Positions 46,300 to 59,289 of a DNA stretch of 64,000 nucleotides are shown here, piece by piece. The notes beneath the pieces were generated by a model. It made no database searches and was not told the DNA's origin. It saw nothing but the letters and a program-made list of their open reading frames with translations. Within the stretch, counting starts at the first letter, position 1. Every line of letters begins with the position of its first letter. Source of the DNA: Nymphaea colorata (lineage: Eukaryota > Streptophyta > Magnoliopsida > Nymphaeales > Nymphaeaceae); assembly GCF_008831285.2 (NCBI RefSeq), contig NC_045146.1, forward strand, positions 8,692,972-8,756,971, in the 5' to 3' direction. The position numbers were made by a program, and so were the translations under genes.

Positions 46300-47578
46300 T
46301 AGATAAAAAGAATGAGTCGCTGCATCAGATAACACTCAATAATGTGAGAACCTGTAAGTAAAGTATCTTCAATGAGATTCTGTGCTTGAATCTCCTCCAA
46401 GGTAGTCACATGGACGTGTTTGGTGGTCTTTTGTGCACTTGAAAAACCAGCATTGGGCTTCTTCAACTCATTTTTGGGCAATTTTTGAAGAAGTGTATCA
46501 TCCTTCCATAGTGTAAACGCGCTTTGGTCTCTCGATAACACGGCTTCGCAGGGTGCACACGTGAGCAAGTGGTATAGGTAGGTAGAGTCGAAGTAGTCAC
46601 TTTCCGTTGTGTAGTGTCACTGTGAGTAGGTCTGTTTTGCTTGAATGCTCTATCATCTTGCCTCCCATAAGGCTTTGCCTTACCCATGAAGTTATTGTGC
46701 TTGTCTTGCATCCATCCACTGTGCAAGTGTTCGCTTGGTTTCTTATGGTGGTCCATTTGTGTCCTTGCCCAATCCTCCTTCATGAGTCTAGCCATAGTAA
46801 CTGCCTCGTCCAAATTGTGAGGTTTGCTAGACATCACCTTGCTTCACAGTTCGTCATGCAATTCATGCACAGACTTGTCTACTCTGTCCTTGTCAGTGGT
46901 GTAGAGATGTGAGAAATACACCTCTAACTGTCGATACTTCGCAACATACTCCTCTAAGCTCATGTGATTTTTTAACTCAAGGAACACTTGCATTTTTTGT
47001 TTCTTGCATGGACTGAGAAGTAGGTCTTGAAGAATAAATCTATGAACTGCTTCCATGAGATCGGTTGTTGACCTACCAATCGAATCTCACGAATTGATTA
47101 CCACCACCGTGTGGAATCACCTTCGACAAGTATGAGTCGTAGTTCACTTTATCTCCTTGTAGCATCTTGAGAAGCTCAAACAAGTGCTATACCTCTTCAA
47201 TCCACAACTTTGTTGTGTCTAGGCTGCTATTTCTAGTAAAGACAAGAAGCTGCATCAATATAAACTGCTTAAATGACACTGAGGTTGCCTTCTCCTTAGG
47301 TGGTGCACTGGTGTCTCCTATAGATATGGATGGCTCCTCTAGTTACTAACCATTCATTGTATTAGGGAGGTCAGCATCTGCAAAGTCGTCAGCAATATAA
47401 CCAGTTGATTCACAAGTGGAGTCTGCATTGATGGGGTTTGGGCACCCACACAAGTCTGGGCGAATGGTTGCCCCTACATGCTATTGTTCACTGTGGTATG
47501 TGCATTTGAATAGGCTGAACTTGGCTTTCTTTGTGCTTTAGTAGCTGGCCCAACTTGCTTCTTACCTGTACGTTGGTA
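46300..47578 (-). pseudogene. Gypsy-2 gag remnant
   Basis: 46844-47056 gives MSLEEYVAKYRQLEVYFSHL, the retrotransposon-gag motif. 46463-46837 follows with PHNLDEAVTMARLMKEDWAR and a degenerate CCHC region (CSRVHPAKPCYRETKARLHY then GRMIHFFKNCP). A Pro/Gln-rich leader is readable up to 47578. Confidence 0.72.
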
Positions 47579-48540
47579 CTTCAGCGGATCCGCTTACTAA
47601 GGGTTTAACACATAAGGTCTTTCACGAACATGTTGTTCGTATGAGGGTGTTATCCTTGGATGATGTGCTGGTTTAGTGGGAGTTTGTATTTTGTTTGCTC
47701 TTATGTATGAACACATATTCAGTTTTTTTTGTAGAATAAAGTTTAGAGTTCTTTGGTTCCATTCTGTGTTTGTGTTTTTTGATCTCCATAAGGTTTTAAA
47801 GTTGGACCAGTTGAGAATAGACATGTTGTAATCACATTACATGTAATTCTCATGCTATACATCCATATCAGACCTATGTCATTGGTTGTGTTAACATTTG
47901 TGATCATTGAAGGTTTAGCTAATTTTAATATAGCGAAAGCCGCTTTGGTTCTGTGTTGATATGATCATGGACGAGGTTGGTGAAAATGACGTTTAATAAG
48001 ATAGCAGTTATGAGCTCCTAAGGTTTTATGTAATGTCTGAATGTATAAAGACATATTTGGCCCAAGTAGGAGATTGTAAGATCATTTGGTGGGCTAGCAT
48101 ATGTCTATGAGGAATTTCAGACATTATGACTGTCTTAAGGTAAATATCCACTTAAGTGATTGCGTTTTGGGATATTACGTTATTTTAGATGGTATGGGGT
48201 AATTTTGAAATGTATAGATACTTGTATGCAATTACGGACTCTTTGATGGGTGGAATCCGTAATTGCCTTTAATATAAAATGGTAGTGGTCCCTGGGGTCG
48301 TGCAATGGTTGCTTGAAACGCTGGTTTGTAGGGTTGTCTCTTCTCCATCTGAGAGAGACCTCACGTGCGCCGCAAAGACCCTGGAAGATCCTACTGTGAT
48401 CTACCGTCCAGTTCCTCAGATGGATTCAGGTACGCTTCCGCTTCAGTTTAAGGTTTTGTTTAATTCAATGATTTAGCATGAGCATGATCCTGTTTTAGGG
48501 CATACCATTTGTGGATACCTGAAGGGGAGAAATCCCAACA
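47578..48540 (+). mobile_element. Copia-3: 3' end of pol with LTR, plus strand
   Basis: Starts with the RNase H tail SADPLTKGLTHKVFHEHVVR then MRVLSLDDVLV (47580-47680). A non-coding 3' region leads to a purine-rich ggcccaagtaggaga (about 48059-48073), after which a putative LTR runs to about 48540, ending atcccaaca. The LTR holds a TATAAAA-like box near 48271. Without a second LTR the borders are estimates. The 5' part of the element is lost where Gypsy-2 abuts. Confidence 0.65.
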
Positions 48541-48859
48541 ACCTCTTGTTGCACTACCTCCAATGTAGAGGATTAAAAAGTGTAAACAAAATTCCATGTC
48601 CGTATACTCATTTAAAAACTTCTCACATTCAAATATGCACAATCATATGTGCATTTAAAAACTTTTAACATTCATATTTTATCTTTCAGTTTAGTGGATG
48701 ATTGATTTCATTCTTTTTTTCTTATTTTTTTGTATTGTTTCCCACTCAATCTTGCAGTTATATTTCGGCACAATCATTTTCGTTGTTGGCAAATGCTTGT
48801 TGCGCATGTTAGTAGTATTTATATGTATGTAATGCCTTGTAACATATTCAATGATGAAA
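48541..48859. other. AT-rich stretch, nothing recognised
   Basis: No open frame, repeat or transposon end that I can support. Confidence 0.4.
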
Positions 48860-49268
48860 CACTACGAAAAAAAACGTATTATATCGTGTCATTACCAGGA
48901 TGATTTGTGTCCTTAGTACATACACATATATATCGTGGTGATTTATATCACTGATATAGATCTATAGCGATGGTTTCCGCCGGTACATTATTCTACCCTC
49001 GACCTGGGCTTCACGTCCCTCATTTTTTTAAAAAAGAAAAAAGAAGAAAAAGGGAAAGGAAGTACCCAGTTTCCTCATTTTTGTTCACATGCGCATGAAA
49101 GAGAGAAATGATGAAAGTGAGTTGGAAAGGCTACGGTTGCACACAGAATGATAGAGGGAAGTAGAGAAGATATTCTTCTCCATTTCGCAAGCTTGTCTTC
49201 TTCCTTTGACAGTACTTCACCATATGCCAGCCTCTCTCTCTCACTCTCTTTTTATTTCTCTCCCCTTC
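48860..49268 (+). mobile_element. CACTA-type left terminus
   Basis: Begins CACTACGAAAAAAAACG and within 120 bp shows tatcgtggtgattta and tatagcgatggtttccgcc, the subterminal pattern of CACTA elements. No transposase follows; the sequence reaches another CACTACAAGAAATTAGGGG terminus at 49269. Probably a truncated or nested non-autonomous CACTA. Confidence 0.5.
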
Positions 49269-50100
49269 CACTACAAGAAATTAGGGGAACTGTAGTGTTG
49301 TAGATGACAGAGATGGCACGCACCCAAGAGCCATTGGCATTGTGATCTCATGTTTGTTAACGTCCTTAGATCACCCTTTGAAATTTGAGTTGGGTCTGAC
49401 CCAAGGAGGCACATGGCATATTGCATGAATTTTTAACCTTTTTTCCATATTTTTTCACTCTATATGTATATATTTTTTTGCTTTTTGATTTTTCACATAA
49501 ATAATTCTAATTTTTATTGCACTTTATTGAAAGTTGTTAGTTAGCTATGTATCTTTTTACATTGATGATGTATTAGAATGTGTCTTGCCATAATTTTGTT
49601 GCTACTGCCATAGGTTTTGGATGTATCATTTCTTTTACATAAGATATGGATCTTGAGAAATCTACTAGTTATGTAGGTGGTCTTTATAGAAAATAGTCAT
49701 GTCTCATTCTATTTCTGTGTGTTTCAGGTTTTCTTTAGACCTTTTTGTTTTTTTAGTATTCTCATTTTTGTAAACCCTAAATCTGCTGCCCAATTTTTTA
49801 TTATCAAGAGATTAGGGGTTCATGAAAAGGATATGACGTCCTCTCTCTAAACTTACAGCTGCTACATGATATCGGCGATCCACCGGCAGTGACGTTTGAA
49901 GCAAGCAGCAGTGGTGTCTTCTTTCTCTCCTTTCTATCCTCTTCTTATTCTTATTTTCTCTTTCTTTACTGGCATTTATCTTTGACATGCTGAAGGCATC
50001 CTCAAGGGAGATGTTTGTTGTGGAGTCTAATCACATGTGTGCATGTACGCATGATTAGACTCCCCATGTGGAACTCGATATGCTATGTGATTTTGAAAAT
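49269..50100 (+). mobile_element. Second CACTA-type left terminus
   Basis: CACTACAAGAAATTAGGGG is a canonical CACTA end. The following 800 bp are AT-rich without transposase, and I could not locate its right end. It is followed by a perfect 12-bp inverted repeat at 50022-50063. Confidence 0.45.
50022..50063. repeat. Inverted repeat with 12-bp arms
   Basis: Arms ggagtctaatca and tgattagactcc separated by 18 bases containing alternating catgtgtgcatgtac text. Could form a strong hairpin; no function evident. Confidence 0.75.
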
Positions 50101-50129
50101 TTTGTGGTGGTGGTGGTGGTGAAGGCTGC

Positions 50130-52370
50130 GACTTGTGTGGACAGATTTCTAAGTGCAGCCTCGCATATTATTCAAATATGACTAAAAACAACAAATTAAA
50201 TGCTGAAAATGAGTACAAAGTAACCAGAAACCCTTTTTCATATGGGCCTATGTTGAAATTAGATGGGCCATATTATGAAAACTGGTTGAGATCGTTTATG
50301 ATGTCTATGACTGGGAATAGAAAGACGTCTTTGATTGAAGAAGACAAACCTAACTAGAAAACTAGAAACTATACTATGTGAGAAGAAGGCAATAACATGG
50401 TAATGTCCTAGATTATGAATAGTGTACTGTTTCAAATTGCTCCTATCATAGCATACAATACTACTGCAAATGAGATGTGGGAATTTCTAGTGCAGACCTA
50501 CTTTCATGATAACAATCTTAGGAAGATACTTTAGGTGGAGGGAGAGTTGTTTAAGATGCAATAGGGAGATTAAGGCTCATCTCAATACTTTGCTTCTCTA
50601 AAGGCAACATATGAAAGACTAAATCTCTTTGCCCTCCTTGCAAGATCTGTTATAAATTACACATTGAGCGCACTATGGTTGCCAAATTTCTATTTGGCCT
50701 GTCAACTGAGTATATAGTAGGAAAAGCTCAAATGCTCACTCGGATAGAAATTCCAGATTTGTTTGATGTCTATAATAGGCTTAGCAGATTAGAAGTGACG
50801 CTTTCCCAACCTGCCAGTGATGTACCTGCTTTGACTCTGGCTATGTCTAGAGACCATGGACGGGTCTTTTTTAGGTGATAGAGGAAGAGGTACTATCATT
50901 GTTCTATTGCACGTGGGAGATTTTAGTGCACTTATTGTGGAAAATTAGGGCACTTGGAAGTCCGACATTGGGATAAGCTTGGTCGACCTACTGGAGCTAC
51001 TTTAGGAAAAGAAGGGAAAGTATCCATTGGCAAAGGTACTTCTTCCTCACAGGTAGCTGTAGGGTTAGAACAGATAGCAATTTTGTCTTTTGAGAGAGCT
51101 CTACTACCTCTCAACTGACTGCTTCACTCTGAGGTTGAGTCAGGCAAAATACAAGCATATACTTTCCCAGAGATCTTCCACATAGATGTTGTCTACATCT
51201 GCCACTACTGTTGTTATGGATTTTGCCCTCACCTATTGGTAACCCAAGTATGGTGTGGTTGATTGATTCTGGAGCATCCAACCATTTTTATAGTAAGCCA
51301 TAGTTATTTTTTGCATCGATCAGGTTTGCCAAGTCTTGATATACGAAACTAGTTGATGGTAGACTGTCCCCTATCATTGGAAGTAGTAATGTGAAGCTTT
51401 TTTATGACCGTACTATTAGATAAGTTTTGTTCAAACAGGAATTTCCTATTAATCTTTTATATGTTAAGAAATTAGCTACTCATTTACAATATATAGTCAT
51501 TTTTTACCCAAGTTTGTGTTCTTTTCAAGACTTACAAAATGGAAAGACGATTGGTGGTAGCTATGAGAAAGGGGGTGTCTACTTTCTATAGGCGCTCATG
51601 TGAAGTGGAACATCCTCTACTCTTTTGAAGCTGACCCTTTACCAATGGCATCTTAGGTTGGGACGTCCCTAAACTGCATCATATTCTCCCACAGATTTCA
51701 TACTAGTGTGAAGCTTGCTACTGAGCAAACATACTAGGCATAGTTATCCAGTTAGTCAAAGTTCTTATAGTCAATATCTATTTGGCCTTATTTATATCAC
51801 CTAGTTGTGTTGCTAGTAGGTCCTAGTTTCAGTAATATCTTGTTCTGGTTGATGACTTCTCTAAAGTTACTTGGATCTTTTTGCTAAAAGAGAGGACTGA
51901 GGTCATTTATATTATCAAAAGAATCATCATTGAAATAAAAACTCAGTTGATTTCATTGTTGTCTTTCACACTGATAATGCTCTCGAATTTAAATCCTTGA
52001 TTTTGATGCAAATTTACTTCGAATATGGAATACGTCTTCAATTCACTTGCTCTCATACCTTTTAACAAAATGCAGCCACAAAAAGAAAGCATTGACAACT
52101 CTTAAATATAGGTCCAACACTTATGTTGCAAACTCATATGCATGTCTGCTTTCGGGGTGATGACATCCTTATTGCTTTCTTTTTGGTCAATCAATTACCA
52201 TCTTTAACCATTGATAAAATACCAGTTCATCGATTTATCCTCACAGACCTTTATTTCAAATTCCTCCAAAAGTCTTTGGATGTATATGCTTTGTGCATAT
52301 TCTTGGTCCCAAACGAAATAAACTTGCTGTTGAGACTATTAAATGTATATTCAGGAGAATGAGATAGATC
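50130..52370 (+). mobile_element. Copia-4: badly decayed copia element
   Basis: Plus-strand traces in copia order: gag (PMLKLDGPYYENWLRSFMMS, then VAKFLFGLSTEYIVGKAQML), a zinc knuckle (CGKLGHLEVRHWDK), protease WLIDSGASNHF near 51260, an integrase core trace (DDFSKVTWIFLLKERTEV-like text near 51855) and the integrase end PKVFGCICFVHILGPKRNKL (52260-52330). Stops and shifts occur every few dozen codons. RT and RNase H are absent and no LTR pair is visible. Confidence 0.78.
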
Positions 52371-52469
52371 AAGAGATTGAGGGCGAGGAAGAGAGTTCAG
52401 GAGAATGAGATAGATCAAGAGGGAGGATCATAGATTGGGAGTAAGTGAGAAAATGACAGAACGAGGGTG

Positions 52470-52689
52470 AGAGAGAGTTCGACTTCAGCCCCCTGTTCCT
52501 CCTCCACCTCTACTGTTGTCTCCTCCTCCTCCCTCTGTCGGCGCCTTCTGCCATTCCTCCACTGCCACTGCCACCTCATGAGAGAGAGTTCACCTTCTGC
52601 CGCCTGTTCCTCCTCCACCTCTACTGTTGTCTCCTCCTTCTCCCTCTATCGCCGCCTTCTGTCATTCCTCCACTGCCACTGCCACTGCC
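52470..52689. repeat. Tandem repeat, two copies of about 110 bp, CT-rich
   Basis: gagagagagttc...cctgttcctcctccacctct then actgttgtctcctcc recurs at 52580 with few differences. The open frames on both strands here are low-complexity artefacts. Confidence 0.85.
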
Positions 52690-53169
52690 ACTTCTTCTTC
52701 TTCCTCGGCTCCTACCCACCTTCCTTCATTTTCAGCTCTTCCTCTTTCGCTCACCTGAGATGCTAAGAAGAACCCTCAAGCCCACATGCTCCTCTCAGCA
52801 CAGGTCCAACATTCGGTCCAGATTTGGATCCTGATCCAAATATGCCCATTGCTCACCTACGAAGATGTTAAGCATTACAGAACACCTAGCAGGACAAATT
52901 CAAGTGGCTTACGTCTAAACCCAAACAGCAAAATTTGATGTGAACCTATCCCAAGCACCAAAGGAATGAGAAACCCTTGGTAGCACGAACTGCACAAACA
53001 GAAGCAGCACAAATCTGAACCAACAACCTAGGCTGAGCAATCATTGGCAAGGCAGAGATCAACGGTGAATAGGGTGGACAGTGAATGGGCATGATGCTGT
53101 CTGAGGGCAGCCCTTAGACGAAGGCCCAACATGCGAGAGAAGAGCCAAGAGCAAAGAAAGCCAAGAAAC

Positions 53170-53225
<56 letters not shown>

Positions 53226-54197
53226 CTCAAAATAGAGGAAGATAAAGAGAGTTACCAGAGATGAATGGATGCAGAGAGACGAGCAGTAGTGGAAGGCTTC
53301 CGGTGGTGGGCATCTGGCGATGAAGAGATGACTAGCTGGCGAGTGAAAACAGTGTACCTCATGTGCACACGGTGTGCCTAACATGTATGCATCAGGCACG
53401 CACCCCACGCTGACTTGATGCATGCGCAACATGGCCTTGATGCACACACATCAAGGTAAAGATGCACCATCCGTGAACTCGGTCTGTTGAATAGGGTGGT
53501 GTGTCCGATGCACATGGATCTTTTGGTGATGCATGTGCATCTAATAACAATGGCTGCATGTGCACGTTTGGTGGTATGGAGTCCTCATGCACAATGAAAA
53601 TGTGGTGGAATAAAATCTTTTCCAACTCTCACATGCAGCATGCATACTTTGATATGTTTCTTGATGAGTTATCAAAGGCAAAATGGACTCTTTCTTACCA
53701 TTTGTTATCTATAACATACTCAAAATTACATATTTTCTCGTTCCACCTTAGACAGCATTCTTGACTTTCACATCTCGTCTTGAAACTGATTCATAGAAGT
53801 GCAAGTGCATACTCTAATGAGTTGATCCTATAAAGTGGAGTTGGTTTTAGAGTTTGGTATTTATAATGCATTCTACCAATCTTTTCATTCTCCAAATCAC
53901 ATACCTTTGCTATGCTCTTTTCAATGGCTTCAAGAAATTCTCTTAATGGGCTCTGTTCATTGTACATCTTCTATAAAGTGCAACAGTGCTCTCTACATGT
54001 TCAAAATGATTCATTCTAGCCATAAATATCTCATTTAAACATATTTGTAGCCGATGTTGTCTATCATGCTGATAACTTTGAACCTATTCAATGGTGATTA
54101 GCTGATAGAATAATGTAAACTTTCTTTATTTTTTTTTCAAATTATTCCACACTTGTTGATCCATAAAATTGTCTCTTTAGAATCTAGATATACCCTA
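52690..54197. other. Gene-free stretch with GA microsatellite
   Basis: Holds a GA microsatellite at about 53173-53222 and open frames of unknown, probably non-coding nature (53028-53447, 53501-53764). I see no domain. Confidence 0.5.
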
Positions 54198-54660
54198 TGT
54201 TAGGCCATTTTAATGGGCAAGTGGCCACCACTATTGATCAAGTGTGGCATAAGGGAAGCTGGCCATTTTCCTTAGTCACATGAAGGGCCATATCCCTTTA
54301 TTTTATAAATTAAAAAGTAATTTAAAATATTTTATCTGAAAGGTTTTGTTTTTCAAAGAATGCATCTTTTCCCAAAAGGTGTTTTCCAAAAGATGCATCT
54401 TTTTTTTCAAAAGATACTTTCTCAAATGGTGCATCTCTTCCCACCAGAAATACATATTCAATGAACTATTTACATTGGGTTAAGGGAAAGCTGAAAAAGT
54501 GTCCTATAAATAGAGGAAGAATGTCATGGAATAAGTTTGTGCTTTTACTCGCACGCCCGTTTGTGCGAACTAGTTCCCAAAGGATGTCCAACTTAACGCC
54601 ATTGTTCATTGAATTTTCGCATCAAGTTTGAAAGTTGATCCTGGCCCAAAAGTGCTAACA
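54198..54660 (+). repeat. LARD-like element left LTR
   Basis: Contains a TATAAATAGAGG promoter box at about 54515 and ends GTGCTAACA before the primer site. Confidence 0.78.
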
Positions 54661-56539
54661 TTGGTATCATAGTTAGCTTTCTAACCTGAAACTCAATCAC
54701 AAAAGGAAACTCCAAAACAAGAGAAGGGCATATTTGAGAAGCCTAATTACTCTGCCAGTGTGAATACCAACACACGGACAAGGCTTCTCATCTGTTCTTT
54801 TTAAAATCTTTTCTATATTCTTGGTGCCTCAATGGAAGAGGCTAATTGATCCATGTGGCATGTATGCATGACTCTTACTGCACATGACCCTCTTTGTCTT
54901 TGAACAACAATAGGTGCACATGACTTGCCATTTAATACTACTTGTTTCCATGCTTTTAACTACTCTACCATATTGTGTGCATGACCAAAAGATAGTATAA
55001 TGTATAGTTGCATGCATATTAGTAGTGCATCATATATTTGCTACTTTTAGCCATGTTGGTGCATCTAAAAATCCAAAAGAAGGAAAGCAAAAGAAAAAGC
55101 GGCAGTGAATGCATATTTAAAAAAGTATTTTTTTTTTCTTTTCATCTACTTTTTTACCATTTGTTAATGGAGATAACCCATCTCTCAAAGAACCCATTTC
55201 ACTGGTACAAGACAAATACATAAAATTAAAGGACTAATGCAGAATCGTAGAACAAAGAGGCTCTATACTTGCTGGATACCAGAGAAGGAGACAGCCTTCA
55301 ATAGATAGCTTGCTATTTGTTTTACGGCAAAGAACACACAACCCTTCCTTGTTCCGAAGGGCATGAACGGCCTTCAGTAGATAGTTTGATATTTGTATAT
55401 AATGGGTTTGTAATATAAAGATAACATTACACAGAAATAATTTTATATATTTCGTGTATTAAGGTGTTTTCGTATTTCAAGAAATCAAGAAAAAAAATGC
55501 ACATGCACGTACTAAACAAAAGTACTTGCATATAACTGGTGCACAGAGTTTTGCACATTTCAAAGAAAAGACGTAACATGCTATCTTTTTTGTATTCTAT
55601 CACTGCATATATTAGCTGATACTTTGTATTAATTACAATATATAGTTTGGGAAAGTTATGAGCAACCATCACATGCTAAGTTGTTCATTTTTACTAGGAT
55701 CAATAAGAACCTGAATTACTCTAACCCTGAAACCAATACTATAATTGCAAGTCTCATTCAAACAATTGCATTCTTTTATCTTAGCATCATATATGTTATA
55801 TATACTCAAATAATTACATTCTTCATGATATATGTTACCATATATTGTAGGATTAACTAAAACTGCAACTCCAAACGGTGCCTAAAGAGACACAAGATAT
55901 ATTGAAAAATAATGACGCCTACTTAGGGTAATGGGATAGAAGAGATATGGTAGAGTACGGATGATGGAGCTTGGTGTCAATCATTCTCAGTTCAGGTCAT
56001 CCTCTAATTTGAGTGTCATACATACCCTGCAACAAGAAATGCAGCCCTGAAGGATAATGTTTCTTCAATTTCTGGCTTAAGTTACATAGTTTAGACACAA
56101 CAACTTAGTGATACAGGTTATCTAACACTTAATTTACTATAATGTGTTTTATTTGTTAAACTTCATTCATAATAGAACTAACATGTTTTATTAATTTTCA
56201 TTGTAGATAACCCAACCTCACCAAACCTTATATAATTTCCACCTCGGTGATGACATTACCATCTGAGTAATTTACGTTCATGTTTTTTGTAACTTTGAAC
56301 TGTAGTGAGTCAGTTGTATTTTAATATAAGTTCAAACATTAGTCATACATATATGTTTGGTTTCTAAACATTTAATTGTTTCGTTCATTTTGTTTGACAA
56401 ATGAAAAACGTAAGCATGCATTTTGTATATGTATTTTTTATTTCACAAAAAATATGTCATATGTGGATTAGGGAAAAAATTAAATGTTTTTCCAAACATT
56501 TATGTAATTGTCGTTAAAAAATTTTATCAATGTCTAAGA

Positions 56540-56824
56540 GCATTGTTGGTATACATTTTTGCCGACGTTTGGTGAGATGTCGGAAAAACTGAACTATTAC
56601 CGACGTTCTTGAACATTGGTAATAATCAGTGTTACCTACGTGTTGAGTGCGTCAATGATGATGATGGCCCTACACCGACGCATTGCTCCCATATGTTGGT
56701 GATATTTTTTACTGACACTCTCTTCACCTACGTTGAACCGAAACATTGGTAGAACCTTTACTGACACGTTACATGTTTCGCTGACATGTTCTGGCCATCG
56801 ATAATGCTTAGGTTTTTTGTAGTG
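56540..56824 (-). mobile_element. CACTA-type right terminus inside the LARD-like element
   Basis: Ends ggttttttgtagtg, the complement of CACTACAAAAAACC. The preceding 260 bp hold degenerate repeats of ccgacg and cattggt/tgttggt, the usual CACTA subterminal arrangement. The left end was not found, so this is probably a truncated copy. Confidence 0.62.
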
Positions 56825-58816
56825 TCCCTAGGATGCAATTCCTTGTCTCACTTTGTGCAAATTAGTGCTTCTTTGATCAAATATAAGACTAAATATCAGT
56901 TTGTTCATTACTCCAATGTATGTTGGGATGCTAGTTGACGCTTGTTATTTGCATAACATGTTAAATAGCAGAATCAAATACTTTCTTGATATAGATAAAT
57001 TGATGCATATACAATGCCTCACACACACACATATGAAGAGTAAAAATCATATATTCATGCATGTCTAAATTAAATCATTGGAGTTAAGAGTACGCATGCT
57101 TTGTTATACCACGTGCACAATTGAATGCACGAATTGTTTGCTATATGTTTTGTGAACAATAAAAGAGGCGATTGATTTTCTTTTAGTAAGAACCATGCAT
57201 GCTAAAACATTTTAAACGTTAGATATTTCATTCACATAGAGAGACCTTCATGATCCAAAACCCCTACAAGGAAAAGGGGGGAACAAGAGAACAGGAAAAC
57301 AGAACTCGAACAGAAAAGGAATAATGGAGAGAATGACGAGAAGAAGAAAATAAAAAAGGGAAAAGAAGAAAAATGAAGTCTGATGTTTTACCCATTGCCG
57401 GACCTTGTCCTACTATTGTCTTCTGGCAAGGTTGCTGGAATCTGAGGCTCCCAACTTCTTTGCTAGTGCATATTTTTGTTTCCCTCCAAAGCGAGAAACT
57501 GAAGTAAAAAAAAAAAGATGCTCCCTTCGAGACATGGAGCAGAGCTGATCTCTATTAGTTAAAAAAAGGGGTTCATACTTACTGTTGGAAGGGAGATTGA
57601 CGGTGGATAAAGGCTTCTATTTTTAAGTCTTTTCTGTTAGGAGGAAAATAACCCTTGAAGGTTGGACCTCTGTTTTCAGCCTAATCTACAACTTTCAACT
57701 GGTCAGGAGGTAAGGAACCCCAATAGTGGTTGGATTTATTGATTGATGGAATATTTATTGGTCCTACTTTAGTCTTTGGAGGGCAGCCTTTGTTTGCCAT
57801 TGGTTGTTCGATGTTGTTGTGCAAGCATGATGCCAGAAACTAGTGATCTAGTCGTTGCTAAAATGAAAAGGGAGAGAGAAGGCAAATGTGAAAATGGAGA
57901 GAATTGGGTGAAATGGTATTAGAACTGAGAATAAAAATTATTATGTTACGCTTAATGCTTTACACATTTTCTGAAATAGTGTAAAAAGTTTTCTGAACCT
58001 TTGTGCCACATTTTATTTATTGAAAGATGCTAAAGGGGCTTTCTACCCATTTTCTGAAAGAGTAGGTTTTCAAAAAGTTTGATCCTTTGGTAAATCCAAG
58101 AGCATGCTATTTTTATCCCAAAATTCATTTTGCCCAAAAAGTTGTTTACTAGAAATTACACAAAAGAGTTTGGAGCAGCTTTTCAGTTCATACCCGATAT
58201 TTTTTGAGAAATTATTTTCTGTTGCCTTAAATATTTTGTTTTAATTACAGAAAATAGCTCAGAGAAGTTTTAACCTTTGTTATCAACGGTCGCCTATGAA
58301 AATTTCAAATCGAGGCATATAAATAATTTATAGAATAATTAACTAGAGCTAGTGGCCTCTTGTATGTTATGGCCTTTCACCAAAGAGTGTGAAGGGAGTG
58401 GCCTCGCCTATTACGTGCACTCTACAGAGTGCATGTCATGGGGGGGAGGGTGCTCCTTTCACGCCCTCCGGTGAAGGGCCATAACATCCAAGTGGTCCTC
58501 AACCATGTAGCTAATCTTGGTTTATATGAATATCTGAGTTACGTTGGAAACTAGAGTTTGGAAAGCCACAATTGGTTTAAAGGAACCCCATAATAGTGGG
58601 AGTAAATTTACAAAACCCTTGATGAAAATATCATCCAAATTATTTTCCAAACAAGTTTCTCGTATGGTTTATGACATGCTTGAATTAACATATTTTGGTT
58701 GTGATGAATAAACTTGGTTGAAAGTAGAGCCCTGCAATTGATGAAGTGATACATTAACATAACCCCAATTAGTGGGATAAACTAATGTATTTCAACCAGC
58801 ATGGTCAAGCGGGAGA

Positions 58817-59289
58817 TGTTAACCCATTTTAATGGGCAAGTGGTCATGATGGACTCTTGTGGGTCAAGTGTGGCTTAGGGGGAGTCAATCATTACCCTTA
58901 GTGTCACGTGAAGAGTTGCATCACCCAATTTAGTAAATCAAAATAATATTTTAAAATAATTTTTTTAAACGGTCTGTTTTTCAAAGAATGCATCTCTTCC
59001 CAAAGATGTTTTCCAAAAGATGCATCTCTTCTAAAGGGTACTTTCCGAAAAAGGTGCATCTCTTCAAATGAACATGTCTATTTAGTAAGCCATTTTTATT
59101 GGGTTAATGAAAAGCTAAAGATGGCATATAAATAGAGGGAGAATGTCATGGAAAATTGATAAGTTTGTGCCTTTATTCATAATGCCCTTTGTGAGAACCA
59201 ATACCTAGAAGAAATTCAGGCTCCCTGCATCCTTCACTGAATTTTTGCATCAAACTGGAAAGTTGATCCTAGCTCAAAATTTCCATCCA
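58817..59289 (+). repeat. LARD-like element right LTR
   Basis: Collinear with the left LTR, including the TATAAATAGAGG box near 59129; its last 15 bases are diverged. Confidence 0.75.

Larger units (their letters stand above)
43500..47578 (-). mobile_element. Gypsy-2: decayed Ty3/gypsy element, antisense
   Basis: Gag, RT, RNase H and integrase follow each other on the minus strand from 47.5 down to 43.5 kb, in gypsy order. No LTR can be paired. On its 5' side it meets a plus-strand copia end at about 47578. Frequent stops, a missing RT segment and a degenerate zinc knuckle indicate great age. Confidence 0.85.
54198..59289 (+). mobile_element. Non-coding LTR element (LARD-like)
   Basis: Two related LTRs (54198-54660, 463 bp; 58817-about 59289) start TGTTA-CC-ATTTTAATGGGC and share gcatcttttccc/tgcatctcttccc repeats and tataaatagagg. 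After the left LTR comes a Met-tRNA-like primer site TTGGTATCATAG (54661). Before the right LTR there is a polypurine tract aagcgggaga (58807-58816). These signals place them as the two ends of one element. The 4.2 kb between them contain no gag or pol motif in any frame, so it is non-autonomous or has lost its genes. I found no target duplication; the LTRs are well diverged. Confidence 0.75.

Noticed and set aside
52415-52766. Two overlapping frames with Ser/Pro and Glu/Arg text
   Set aside because: Produced by the CT-rich tandem repeat at 52470-52689; the same text repeats with the DNA unit.
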